Shown in pieces: positions 53,001 to 60,947 of a stretch of 64,000 nucleotides of DNA. The position numbers and the translations under genes are program-made. Source of the DNA: Pedobacter sp. PF22-3. GTDB lineage: Bacteria; Bacteroidota; Bacteroidia; Sphingobacteriales; Sphingobacteriaceae. How positions within the stretch are numbered: the stretch's first letter is position 1; each line of letters starts with the position of its first letter. The stretch spans positions 124,001 to 188,000 of the forward strand of contig NZ_JAPIVP010000003.1 in assembly GCF_026239555.1 (NCBI RefSeq), in the 5' to 3' direction. The notes under the pieces are model-generated. The model had not been told where the DNA came from, searched no databases, and saw only the letters and a program-made list of their open reading frames with translations.

Positions 53001-53410
53001 GCAATAAGTTATTTAACGCGGTAAAACGCACAACGTATAGTGCAGGTGGCCCCTCATACAACAAATTGGTTGGTATTTTAGATGCCTGGTCGCCAGAGAA
53101 TCCAGGTGGCAAAGTGCCAATTATTTCAACCAGCGATGCCAATGGAAACTTTGCAGCTTCTGATTTTTATGTAGAAGACGGCTCTTACCTGCGTATCCGC
53201 AACGTAACCTTGGGTTACAGTTTGCCAAAATCGATCGCTAGTAAATTAAAAACAGGCGGTGTAAGAATTTATGCTACGGCAAATAATCTTTTCACCATTA
53301 CTAAATATTCAGGTTTTGACCCCGAAATAGGAATGGACAACAACGGAGTGGATGTTGGCCGTTATCCTCAAGCCAGAAGTTTTATCCTTGGTTTAAGCGT
53401 AAATTTATAA
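50066..53410 (+). CDS. SusC/RagA TonB-linked outer membrane protein with STN signalling domain
   Basis: A 1114-residue TonB-dependent transducer. Signal region 1-40 (ASAGMA/Q), STN domain about 45-117 (LTINKGRKMTEIIKEIESRTG), carboxypeptidase-regulatory-like domain about 128-205 (GVVRDTTGLALPGVSVKVLG), plug about 210-330 (ADVVVVGYGTQKKE, IESISVLKDASAAIYGARASGG) and barrel ending in FILGLSVNL. The STN domain is the part that contacts the periplasmic domain of FecR-like anti-sigma factors, so transport and transcription are linked. susD follows after 11 bp. Cargo is inferred from the downstream phosphatases. Confidence 0.95.
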   Translation: MKTTSAKRTPALLKIMKYSCLTFTILCIFCSSIIASAGMAQKLEKTTVSLTINKGRKMTEIIKEIESRTGLSFVYDPDQLQQKNMFVSGDFTTEPVRSLLDRLGLQVLEKGGYVILNNAVMNKPDRIITGVVRDTTGLALPGVSVKVLGTQSGTITDGNGAYRIAVGADAVLSFSMIGYQTREAKVGEDQVINMVLKEERSTLADVVVVGYGTQKKETLTGAISIVSLDKLSSRSLNSVGEVLAGKSPGVIVTNEGGDPTSAPRINIRGAGGINGENVLYVIDGSIFSGTPQLNPNDIESISVLKDASAAIYGARASGGVVLITTKKGKSGKMQISFDAKVGQQSAWKKLEPLDAQQRAQVAATAAKNGGTNLLPAFDPAKYPDGQITRTNWMDEVFRNGLIQDYNAAINGGSEKSNYYLSFNYRNAEGIVLNTKTQRYNFRINTEHEVTNWLKVGENLSYSSTNGNGANTSSDYTGALLSAIYYPTNGTPYNADGSFAGLPGPYAGDYGDIVNPVADLMRIDINNPVNVLVINPYANLKLAKGLTFRSNLSVTKSDAAFKSFTPKRLEVGKPVASNSLVERSDKATDFLAEQVLNYKISFAQHQLEFTGGYTFQKTKSSGLYASATGFDDESKQYRYLANATTPQPSSSYFDAKALSSLFFRANYNYGEKYLLSLIGRRDGSSLLAKENRFRNYGSVSAGWVVSKEDFLKDMRWLNEFKLRASYGILGNLGSLSSSAVNPLLNATQSYFGQSPTLQNGYIQTVLANKNLTWAESKQTNIGLDLTVLNRLSLVADYFIKETDKMILNRTLPGTAGLNIQTINAGVVKDKGIELGLTYNSDKNAAFTYSVNATLTKVNNKIEELIPGIENQTVPTNFRNELAPLTNTVGQPLYSYYVLKTDGIFQSQAEADNYKNAKGQKIQPNAKAGDFKFVDINGDGSIDSKDRYFAGSAYPDFSYGLSFNASYKNFDFNIFAQGVQGNKLFNAVKRTTYSAGGPSYNKLVGILDAWSPENPGGKVPIISTSDANGNFAASDFYVEDGSYLRIRNVTLGYSLPKSIASKLKTGGVRIYATANNLFTITKYSGFDPEIGMDNNGVDVGRYPQARSFILGLSVNL

Positions 53411-53421
53411 TCACAACAACA

Positions 53422-54945
53422 ATGAAAAAGAATTTAAAATATATGGCATTTGCCGCCCTTGCTGTTTTCTCTTCATGCACAAAACAGCTTGATATTACAC
53501 CAGAAGGTTCTCCGTCTGCACAGAACTTCTGGAAAACTAAAGAAGATGCATTGAAAGCCGAAGGTGGAATGTACGAACTTTATAATGCGGAAGATTTTTA
53601 CGGTCGCGGAATGTTTTGGTTTATCAATGCCAGTGATGATATGGTTACCGGTCGTAATAAGCCAGAGGCCGATAACATTAAAAACTTTAACCGCACTTAT
53701 GTTGGCGGTGGTTATACCGAAACACAGTGGAGTATGCGTTATGCCATTATCAAACGTGCCAACGATATCATCAACAATGTGCCTAACATCAGTATGGATG
53801 AAAGTTTAAAGAAACAGATTATTGGCGATGCTTATTTTAATGCAGGTTTAGTTTATTTCCAGTTGGCTGCAAATTATGGAAATGATAAAGCAGGTGTACC
53901 AATTGTTAAGCCCGAAACAGATGCATCTCAGCCCATCCCACGCGCTAGCAATGTAAATGAAAACTATGATTATATTATTTCGCTTCTTTTAAAAGCAGCA
54001 GATAACCTTCCATTGTTTTCGGCAATGAAACCTGCTGATTATGGTAAAGCACATAAAACGGCTGCATGGGCTTACCTATCTAAGGTATACTTATTCAAAA
54101 AAGATTATGCCAATGCCGCTAAATATGCAGATATGGTTATTAATTCAGGTCAGCATGATTTAATTAATACAGGTTTTGCTGATGTTTTTAAAGCTTCAAA
54201 CAACTGGTCTAAAGAATATATCTGGTCGGTTGTTTGTACACCAAGCGGTGGCGGAACAGGCTGGGGAAGCAAGCTCCCGGGTGTAATGTTGACTAACAAA
54301 GCCTGGGGTATTTATAACGGATGGGGTTATTATCTGCCAACCAAAGAACTTTACGATTCTTACGAAGCTGGCGATCAGCGCAGGGAGGCAACCATTTTGA
54401 AACCTGGCGATAAATTTATGTTTTTCGGAGCAGAACGTAGCTTTACCAAAGACGGTGGCGCAACTTCAAACTACCAGTTTAAAAAATATATGGAGCCATT
54501 TTCTTATGCAAACCCGATTCCATCGCATGTTAACCCTAATGGCGATAATGGAACTACTGATTTAAATGTGCCCTTAATGCGTTATGCCGAAGTACTGCTG
54601 ATCAAAGCAGAAGCAGCCATTAACCTGAGCGGCGCAGGAGCGGGTGATGCCGAACTGAACAAAATCAGGCTTCGGGCAGGTTTAGGTGCTAAAACAGGAA
54701 TGACTATGAGTGACCTTAAACGCGAACGGCGTAATGAGCTTGCCGGAGAATGGGCAGACCGTCACCGCGATTTAGTAAGATGGGGCGATGCGCAAGCTAC
54801 ATATGCTAAACCATTGCATGATTACGATGGAAGTGTAATTTGGCCGGCAAGAACTTTTAATCCACAGGTACACGATGTTTGGGCGGTACCACAGAGAGAA
54901 ATCGATAACAGCGCAGGTGTAATCAAACAAAATCCAGGATGGTAA
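53422..54945 (+). CDS. RagB/SusD family lipoprotein (phosphodiester locus 2)
   Basis: A 507-residue surface lipoprotein (lipobox FSSC, Cys19). SusD landmarks are DAYFNAGLVYFQLAANYGN near 135, LMRYAEVLLIKAEAAINLSG near 390, LKRERRNELAGEWADRHRDLVRWGD near 430 and the end WAVPQREIDNSAGVIKQNPGW. Its stop overlaps the start of the phosphodiesterase-phosphatase fusion by 7 bp, so the two are translationally coupled. It is longer than the SusD of the first phosphodiester locus. Confidence 0.94.
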   Translation: MKKNLKYMAFAALAVFSSCTKQLDITPEGSPSAQNFWKTKEDALKAEGGMYELYNAEDFYGRGMFWFINASDDMVTGRNKPEADNIKNFNRTYVGGGYTETQWSMRYAIIKRANDIINNVPNISMDESLKKQIIGDAYFNAGLVYFQLAANYGNDKAGVPIVKPETDASQPIPRASNVNENYDYIISLLLKAADNLPLFSAMKPADYGKAHKTAAWAYLSKVYLFKKDYANAAKYADMVINSGQHDLINTGFADVFKASNNWSKEYIWSVVCTPSGGGTGWGSKLPGVMLTNKAWGIYNGWGYYLPTKELYDSYEAGDQRREATILKPGDKFMFFGAERSFTKDGGATSNYQFKKYMEPFSYANPIPSHVNPNGDNGTTDLNVPLMRYAEVLLIKAEAAINLSGAGAGDAELNKIRLRAGLGAKTGMTMSDLKRERRNELAGEWADRHRDLVRWGDAQATYAKPLHDYDGSVIWPARTFNPQVHDVWAVPQREIDNSAGVIKQNPGW

Positions 54946-56804
54946 AAAGAATAAGAATAAACTTTGCAGTGCTGGCCTTTGTGCTGGGGCTGCAAAGTGC
55001 CTCTGCCCAGGTAAAGTTAAACGCCAACCGTGGACATAGCCACAATGATTATAAGCAGGAAATTCCGCTTCTAACAGCATATTACGCAGAAATGGGATCT
55101 ATTGAGGCAGATGTGTTTTTAAAAGATGGTGAATTATATGTTGCACATGAAGCCGCAGAAATTAAGCCGGGTTTTACGCTTAAAAAAATCTATCTCGATC
55201 CGCTAGCCCGGTTTTTTAAAGCAAAAGGGAATCATCCTTATGCCAATGCGGCCCTAAAACTGCAGCTGGTGGTTGATGTAAAAGAAGATTATCAGCATGT
55301 GCTTCCGGTATTGCTAAAAGAGCTTGAAGGTTATGGTGATGTATTCGATGCAAAAAAGAATGCCAATGCGATTAAAGTGGTAATTAGTGGTGATATGCCT
55401 GCCCCGGCTGATTTTAAAAATTATGATGAGCAATTATCTTTTGATGGAAGGCCGACAACCACTTATACCGATGCACAATTGGCCAGGGTGGCGATGATTA
55501 GCGATGATTTGAAAAATCATACCGTATGGAACGGGAAAGGCAACCCGACCAAAACGGATGAAGCCAGGATGAGAGCGGTTATCACACAGGCACATCAAAA
55601 GGGCAAACCTTTCCGCTTCTGGGCTTCGCAGGATAGTCCGAATACCTGGATTGTACTCGAAAGGCTTGGCGTAGATTGGATGAATACGGATAAACCAACC
55701 AAACTGAGAGATTTTTATCTTCATCAGGATAAATTGATTTATACGAATCCAAAACCATATACGCCTTATACACCAACGTACAAAACCGATGGACAGAACA
55801 AGGCGCCCAAAAAAATCATTTTGTTAATCGGCGATGGGATGGGACTGGCTGCCATCCACGCTGGGTTGATTGCCAATCATGGCGATCTGAACATGGCCAG
55901 GTTTCATTACATTGGCTTTTCTGAAACCGCTGCTGCTGATGCCGGAAACACTGATTCGGCCGCGGGTGGTAGTGCGATGGCAATTGGTTATAAAACCAAT
56001 AACCGTTACATTGGAATGGGGCCCGATGACCAGAATAAAACCAATTTGGTTGATAGTTTATCCATCTTTGGGATCAAAAGTGGTATCATTACCGCAGGCG
56101 ATCTGACAGATGCTACACCAGCGGTATTTTACGCCCATCAGCTTGATCGTTCTTACAACGGCGCAATTGCGAATGATCTGTTAAGCAGCAAGGCCGAAGT
56201 TTTAGTCGGTTCTAACCGCAAAGCTTTCGAGCAGAATAAAAACAGCAGGCTTTTGGCTGATCTAAAAACTAAAGGTTTTCAGGTAACCAATAGCTTAACT
56301 GATTTTGAAAAGCAGCATGATGGTAAACAATTGGTTTTGTTGGATGATTCGGCTACCAGGTCTGTGATAAAAGGCCGGGGAGATATGCTTAAAAAATTAT
56401 TATCACATACCATGCAGATTTTATCGAAAAACAAACCGGGTTTCTTTGTCATGGCAGAGGGTGCACAGATCGATTACGGTGGACATACCAACGATCTTCC
56501 TTATTTGATTACCGAATTGCACGATTTCGACCGTACCATTGCTGAAGCATTGCGCTTTGCTGATCAGGATGGAGAAACATTGGTTATTGTAACTGCTGAT
56601 CATGAAACAGGTGGATTAACTCTTTTAGATGGTGCTGCTGAAAAAGGAATGGTAAGAGGTGAATTTAGCACCAACGATCATACCGGGATCATGGTTCCGG
56701 TTTTCGCCTATGGTCCAGGTGCGCAAAATTTCAGCGGTGTTTATCCTAATAATCAAATTTTTCATAAAATCATTAAAGCTTATCACCTGGCAAAAGCTAA
56801 ATAA
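54939..56804 (+). CDS. Fusion of a GDPD/PI-PLC-like domain and an alkaline phosphatase
   Basis: A 621-residue exported enzyme with signal peptide 1-23 (ASA/Q). Residues about 26-265 resemble the PLC-like phosphodiesterase/AIM6 group: NRGHSHNDYKQ (His), GSIEADVFLKDGELYVAHE (metal-binding Glu, Asp and His) and LGVDWMNTDKP. Residues about 285-615 are a complete alkaline phosphatase: LIGDGMGLAA, ADAGNTDSAAGGSAMAIG with the presumed nucleophile Ser after TD, GAQIDYGGHTND and TADHETGGLT with the zinc-binding residues. One chain could thus split a phosphodiester and then release phosphate from the monoester. It overlaps the susD gene by 7 bp and is followed by a strong terminator. Confidence 0.9.
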   Translation: MVKRIRINFAVLAFVLGLQSASAQVKLNANRGHSHNDYKQEIPLLTAYYAEMGSIEADVFLKDGELYVAHEAAEIKPGFTLKKIYLDPLARFFKAKGNHPYANAALKLQLVVDVKEDYQHVLPVLLKELEGYGDVFDAKKNANAIKVVISGDMPAPADFKNYDEQLSFDGRPTTTYTDAQLARVAMISDDLKNHTVWNGKGNPTKTDEARMRAVITQAHQKGKPFRFWASQDSPNTWIVLERLGVDWMNTDKPTKLRDFYLHQDKLIYTNPKPYTPYTPTYKTDGQNKAPKKIILLIGDGMGLAAIHAGLIANHGDLNMARFHYIGFSETAAADAGNTDSAAGGSAMAIGYKTNNRYIGMGPDDQNKTNLVDSLSIFGIKSGIITAGDLTDATPAVFYAHQLDRSYNGAIANDLLSSKAEVLVGSNRKAFEQNKNSRLLADLKTKGFQVTNSLTDFEKQHDGKQLVLLDDSATRSVIKGRGDMLKKLLSHTMQILSKNKPGFFVMAEGAQIDYGGHTNDLPYLITELHDFDRTIAEALRFADQDGETLVIVTADHETGGLTLLDGAAEKGMVRGEFSTNDHTGIMVPVFAYGPGAQNFSGVYPNNQIFHKIIKAYHLAKAK

Positions 56805-56821
56805 GCCAAACATATTCTTAT

Positions 56822-56858
56822 AGCGGTGTCTGTACCTAATACAGCGCCGCTTTTTTTT
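56822..56858 (+). terminator. Rho-independent terminator after the fusion gene
   Basis: A GC-rich hairpin (AGCGGTGTCTGTA at 56822-56834 with TACAGCGCCGCT at 56840-56851, one bulge and one G-T pair) followed by eight T at 56851-56858. It separates the sigma-fecR-susCD-fusion unit from the metallophosphoesterase gene. Confidence 0.8.
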
Positions 56859-56904
56859 ATTTTACCGTAAAAATGCAATGCCAGATTAAATTAAAGAAAA
56901 CCTG

Positions 56905-57807
56905 ATGGAAAGAAGATCTGCACTTAAAAATATCGGCGGCCTGTTTTTGCTGCCAACCTTATCTAAAGGTTCGTTATCAACAGAGAAAAAGCCTGTTTTA
57001 AGGGTGGCGCACATTACCGATGTACACCTGAAAAACCAATTTAATGCACCGGCAAGATTTGCCAAATGCCTGCATCACGTACAGGCACAATCGCCAAAAG
57101 TAGATCTGATTTTAAATGGCGGCGATATTGTTTTCGATATGAACAAAGAAAACATAGGTACCATTAATGATCAATGGAAACTGGTAAAGGAAACCATGAA
57201 AAACGAATGCAGCATACCTGTACGTTATTGTTTGGGAAACCACGATATCTGGTGGAATGAAGCTACTAAAGGTGATGTTTATTATGGGAAAAAATACGCG
57301 ATGGATAAATTGCAGTTGGTTAAACCTTACTATAGCTTAGTACAAAACGGATGGAAAATCATTGTGCTGGATAGTACCCATTTGGATATAGACAGTACCT
57401 GGTACATTGGCAAATTGGGAGATGAGCAATTTAACTGGCTAAAAAATGAATTGGAAAACACCCCGAAAACGATGCCTGTGATGGTGATGTCTCACATCCC
57501 AATCCTTACTGCGCTGTTAATGATAGAAGATAATATTGTTAACAAATGGACCATGTTGGGCGGCGATATGCATACCGACACTGCGAAGATCATCAATCTT
57601 TTTTATCAGTATCCCAATGTAAAACTATGTTTAAGCGGCCATTTGCATATGCGTGATAAAGTGGTATATAACAATGTGACCTATCTTTGCAATGGCGCGG
57701 TATCCGGTGCATGGTGGGAAGGCAACAGAAGGGAGACTGCACCAGGTTACGGACTAATTGATTTATATGAGGATGGAAGTTTTGAAGAAAAATATGTGAA
57801 TTATTGA
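56905..57807 (+). CDS. Calcineurin-like metallophosphoesterase, exported
   Basis: A 300-residue metallophosphoesterase. The N-terminus MERRSALKNIGGLFLLPTL resembles a twin-arginine signal. The five phosphoesterase motifs are present: ITDVHLK near 37 (DxH), NGGDIVFD near 71 (GD), LGNHDIWW near 110 (GNHD), MSHIPI near 195 and SGHLHMRD near 246 (GHxH). It needs two metal ions and hydrolyses phosphomonoesters or diesters in the periplasm. It lies 100 bp after the fusion gene, beyond a terminator, so it either has its own promoter or receives read-through. Confidence 0.9.
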   Translation: MERRSALKNIGGLFLLPTLSKGSLSTEKKPVLRVAHITDVHLKNQFNAPARFAKCLHHVQAQSPKVDLILNGGDIVFDMNKENIGTINDQWKLVKETMKNECSIPVRYCLGNHDIWWNEATKGDVYYGKKYAMDKLQLVKPYYSLVQNGWKIIVLDSTHLDIDSTWYIGKLGDEQFNWLKNELENTPKTMPVMVMSHIPILTALLMIEDNIVNKWTMLGGDMHTDTAKIINLFYQYPNVKLCLSGHLHMRDKVVYNNVTYLCNGAVSGAWWEGNRRETAPGYGLIDLYEDGSFEEKYVNY

Positions 57808-58148
57808 TGATGGAAAATGTAAGATGGGTGATAGAGCTGGCTAGTTTAGGCCCAGTTGAATACTGCATCTGTATAGTTGGTCTACGCTTCAAGTCCTTCA
57901 TTCATAAACCTGGCAACAACGGAAGTCCTTTTTTTTTGCAGCAACCTCAGCATGACAGCATCACAAAAAGATTGAAGTGGATGGCAGGGCTGCAGTTCCC
58001 GATGGAAAAATGGTTATGCATTTCCAAAAAAAACTGCAAAAATAATCCATAAAATCTGAGCGGAACTTTCTAACGTTCTAAAACTATTCTTGATATTCCC
58101 TTAACATTGCCTTCACATCCAGATCCTTGCTTTGTTTAAAAAAAATAA
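57808..58148. repeat. Intergenic region containing a probable dispersed repeat
   Basis: The part about 57890-58010 (CTTCAAGTCCTTCATTCATA, CAGCAACCTCAGCATGACAG, GATTGAAGTGGATGGCAGGG) matches, from memory, a repeat family found between Sphingobacteriaceae genes. An 82-codon frame crossing it (57804-58052) has no protein-like features and is rejected. TTGCTTTG at 58128-58135 is one base away from the -7 consensus and could serve the next gene. Confidence 0.35.
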
Positions 58149-59444
58149 ATGAAGAAAGAATTACTCACCCTAATCGTAGCCATATCTATCGGTATGGTAT
58201 CTTGTAAGAAAAGTCATGAAGAAACCCCTGTAGAATTTACTTATCCTGCCGTTGCAGAAGTTTCCGATCCTTCGGTGCTTTTTACAACTGCTGCTGGCGT
58301 AAAAGTGTATAACGGAGGTTTTGGATCAGCAGTTGCCGCCGATCCTAACTCGCCGGATGTTTTTTATATGCTGACCGATAGGGGGGCTAACGTAGCCGGA
58401 CAGCTCGCAAACTCAATCATCATCGGAAAACCTGATTTTGATCCACAGATTGGAAAATTCAGGCTGAAAGATGGGAAATTGGTGCTCGAACAAACTATCG
58501 AACTTAAAAATGCAGCCGGCAATAAATTAAACGGACTTCCAAATCCTGCAGGAATGGGGGCTTCTGGTGAGATTGCTTACGACTTAAACGGACAGGTGAT
58601 TGCGCCGAGTGCCGATGGAATCGACTCAGAAGGCTTGGTAAGAGCAGCTGACGGATCATTTTGGATCAGCGATGAATACGGGCCACATATTGCACACTTC
58701 GATGCAACTGGTAAAACAATAGAACGCATTAACCCATTTGGGACGGGAACCGGTGGACGTACCATTCCGGCTGTATTTGCCAATAGAAGAGCAAACCGTG
58801 GTATGGAAGGTTTGGCCATTACCCCAGATGGAAAAACTTTGGTCGGCATGATGCAGTCGCCAATGTATAATCCGTCTAAAGCTGCTGTTACAAATTCGGT
58901 GGTATTAAGAATTTTAACTTTTGATATCGCAAGCGGAGCAACCAGGCAATACGTTTACCTGATGGATGATGCTACTTTAACAGGTGTGAGTGATATTGTT
59001 GCCGTTAACAGCACTACTTTCCTAACCATTGAACGTGATGGACTGTATGGTGGCGCAGCAAGCAATCCAGCAACATTTAAAAAAGTTTTCAAAATAGACC
59101 TGAGTAATGCTACCGATATTTCTGATTCCGGCAATGGTGCAACAGGAAAACTTTATGGCGGCAAAACTGTGGAAGAACTGAAAAATGCAGCAGGTTTAAG
59201 TGCAGTGGGAATTACCCCGGTAAGCAAAACCATTGTTTTAGACCTCTTGAAAGATCTGCCTTCCATTTATCCGCACGATAAAGCAGAAGGTTTAGCCTTA
59301 CTGCCTGGCAATATCCTCGTAATTTCTAACGACGATGATTTTGGTGTGGTGGATAATGGTGCAAGTGGCTTTGCACAAAAAATATTGCCTTTAACAAATT
59401 CGGTTGATAGAAACCGTTTATACTTTGTTAAAATTAAACTTTAA
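58149..59444 (+). CDS. Esterase-like activity of phytase family lipoprotein
   Basis: A 431-residue lipoprotein (lipobox GMVSC, Cys19). The sequence fits the phytase-like beta-propeller family (PF13449): VAADPNSPDVFYMLTDRGAN near 65, DSEGLVRAADGSFWISDEYGPHIAHF near 160, NRGMEGLAITPDGKTLVGMMQSP near 215 and DKAEGLALLPGNILVISNDDDFG near 378. The family's presumed activity is phosphoesterase or esterase; phytate cleavage is not proven for it. Location next to the GDPD/phosphatase fusion and the metallophosphoesterase supports a role in organic phosphate use. A hairpin follows the stop codon. Confidence 0.85.
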   Translation: MKKELLTLIVAISIGMVSCKKSHEETPVEFTYPAVAEVSDPSVLFTTAAGVKVYNGGFGSAVAADPNSPDVFYMLTDRGANVAGQLANSIIIGKPDFDPQIGKFRLKDGKLVLEQTIELKNAAGNKLNGLPNPAGMGASGEIAYDLNGQVIAPSADGIDSEGLVRAADGSFWISDEYGPHIAHFDATGKTIERINPFGTGTGGRTIPAVFANRRANRGMEGLAITPDGKTLVGMMQSPMYNPSKAAVTNSVVLRILTFDIASGATRQYVYLMDDATLTGVSDIVAVNSTTFLTIERDGLYGGAASNPATFKKVFKIDLSNATDISDSGNGATGKLYGGKTVEELKNAAGLSAVGITPVSKTIVLDLLKDLPSIYPHDKAEGLALLPGNILVISNDDDFGVVDNGASGFAQKILPLTNSVDRNRLYFVKIKL

Positions 59445-59450
59445 ACGCAT

Positions 59451-59484
59451 TTAGCCATCTGTCAATTGACTTATGGCTAATTTA
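59451..59484 (+). terminator. Hairpin terminator candidate after the phytase-like gene
   Basis: Stem TTAGCCAT (59451-59458) and ATGGCTAA (59473-59480); the loop contains a second palindrome GTCAATTGAC. Only a short T run follows. It marks the probable end of phosphodiester locus 2. Confidence 0.5.
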
Positions 59485-59623
59485 TAACATGAAGTAAGGC
59501 ATAAGTTGAAAATTATGTACAATTAGTAAGTAGGTAGTTACCGTAATTTTACCCTTTTTTTGTCTTTTTGTTTAGATTCGGGTTAAGATATGTTAAGTTT
59601 GATGTAGCCTATCTTAACCACCT

Positions 59624-60004
59624 ATGTATTACAGTTGTGCAATTGTTGACGATGAACAACACGCCATTGATGTCCTTCATGATTATATTGAAGACAATCA
59701 TCTTTTAAAACTATCTAGCACTTTCAACAATCCAATTGATGCATTAAAAACAATTAGTGCTGGCGATACAATCGATTTTCTTTTTTTAGATATCGATATG
59801 GATGGAATGAAGGGTACAGAATTATCGAAGCATCTCCGTTCAAAAGCAAGGTTTGTGATCTACGCGTCTTCCCACCTTGAAAATGAGGTCAGGGGAATAG
59901 ATTCTAACTTTGAATGTTATCTGGGCAAACCGATCTCAATGAAACGCTTTGCAAGTGCCATCAATAAACTGATACAACTTAACAATCTGTCGATAAACAA
60001 TTGA
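59624..60004 (+). CDS. Receiver-only response regulator
   Basis: A 126-residue single-domain response regulator. The acidic pair is DDE at 9-11, the phospho-acceptor Asp56 in FLFLDIDMDG and the conserved Lys in LGKPISMKRF near 108. It lines up with the receiver of the LytTR regulator at 45672 but has no DNA-binding domain; the stop comes where the linker would begin. The next gene, a member of the unknown small family, starts 8 bp after the stop, so the two are almost certainly co-expressed. It may act by protein contact. Confidence 0.9.
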   Translation: MYYSCAIVDDEQHAIDVLHDYIEDNHLLKLSSTFNNPIDALKTISAGDTIDFLFLDIDMDGMKGTELSKHLRSKARFVIYASSHLENEVRGIDSNFECYLGKPISMKRFASAINKLIQLNNLSINN

Positions 60005-60012
60005 AACTGCTT

Positions 60013-60480
60013 ATGATCGAACTGACTTATCGCTTTGAACAGGAATTCTTGGAAGATATATCCTATCAGTTAATGCGTGCAGGTATGCGAAACCCATGGT
60101 TGGTCTTATCTGGATGTAAGGTGTTGGGTATTATTGATGAAGTTGAAGGTTCCTGGACCCAAACCGTTGGTGAAGATATCCCATCAATGGCTATTGAAGG
60201 GATGGGTAATTTAATTAATCAGCAGCAGTTTACCTGGTTGCCAGATCTAATTAAAAAACAATGGCCCAAGTATGTGCTTGATGTGATTGTAGAAAATTTG
60301 CAGCATTACGAAATAATTTGCCATAAAGAAGCTTGTACCAAACGTTTTATACAACGCTTTACATTGGGGATTCACGCATTGACTGAGCGGGAATCAGCTC
60401 TTGTTTTCAAAGTACGGTGTTTCCAAAAATCAGATTCATATGAGGTAATCAAAGATCCGGCAATTGACCGTTATGTTTAG
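60013..60480 (+). CDS. Uncharacterised small protein, paralogue C of the three-member family
   Basis: A 155-residue soluble protein, counted from the ATG at 60013 (MIELTYRF), matching the N-termini of the relatives; the frame is open from a TTG at 60001. Shared positions: NPWLVL near 27, LGIIDE near 38, WTQTVG near 48, LPDLIKKQWPKYVLDVIV near 76 and YEIICHKE near 98. It is the most divergent member: the FVPG...EW segment of A and B is replaced. Its link to a receiver-only regulator 8 bp upstream is the only functional hint. Confidence 0.78.
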   Translation: MIELTYRFEQEFLEDISYQLMRAGMRNPWLVLSGCKVLGIIDEVEGSWTQTVGEDIPSMAIEGMGNLINQQQFTWLPDLIKKQWPKYVLDVIVENLQHYEIICHKEACTKRFIQRFTLGIHALTERESALVFKVRCFQKSDSYEVIKDPAIDRYV

Positions 60481-60947
60481 CATCATTTTTCTTATGCAAA
60501 CCAAAAGAGTTAACATCTTTGTTTTTAACCGTAAAGATAACGAGGGAAATAGGCAAAGCACGCAAGAGTTGCCTGGCTGGTGTAGGGAGGATATCATTAA
60601 GTAAAGGAATAAATTGCAAAAAAAAATGTTATCCTGATCGTAGTCGAAGGGTATTTATTTGCGATTTATCAATCTCAAGAAGTCGTCGACTGCAGTCAGA
60701 CTGACAACCTCAATGCTAACTTAATGATCTTGAGCGTATAGTATCGGCTTTATATCCATTCTACATCATCCATTTAGCTCATTTCAACATTAAGGATAAA
60801 TAATTTCTAAAGAAATAACCGCACCGATACTGCAATTCTCTTAGCCAGGTCTGGTTTCAACAAAAGAATAAGCTGTACAGAGGTCCTGCCTTGTTTTGAG
60901 ATGTCAATGTTATATTTAAATTTGGCTCCACAAAACAATCCCTCAAA
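60481..60947. other. Intergenic with a palindromic repeat and the pepP promoter
   Basis: An imperfect inverted repeat spans about 60628-60708 (GTTATCCTGATCGTAGTCGA facing TCGACTGCAGTCAGACTGAC). A complete Bacteroidota-type promoter lies at 60895-60924 (separate entry). No gene was seen. Confidence 0.45.
60895..60924 (+). promoter_or_regulatory. Promoter of the aminopeptidase P gene
   Basis: TTTG at 60895-60898 (-33) and TAAATTTG at 60917-60924 (-7) are 18 bp apart, the best match in the window to the Bacteroidota primary-sigma promoter. The start codon is 24 bp downstream. Confidence 0.65.

Noticed and set aside
57804..58052. 82-codon ORF on the plus strand
   Set aside because: It overlaps the metallophosphoesterase stop and then runs through what looks like a dispersed repeat; the protein has no recognisable pattern.
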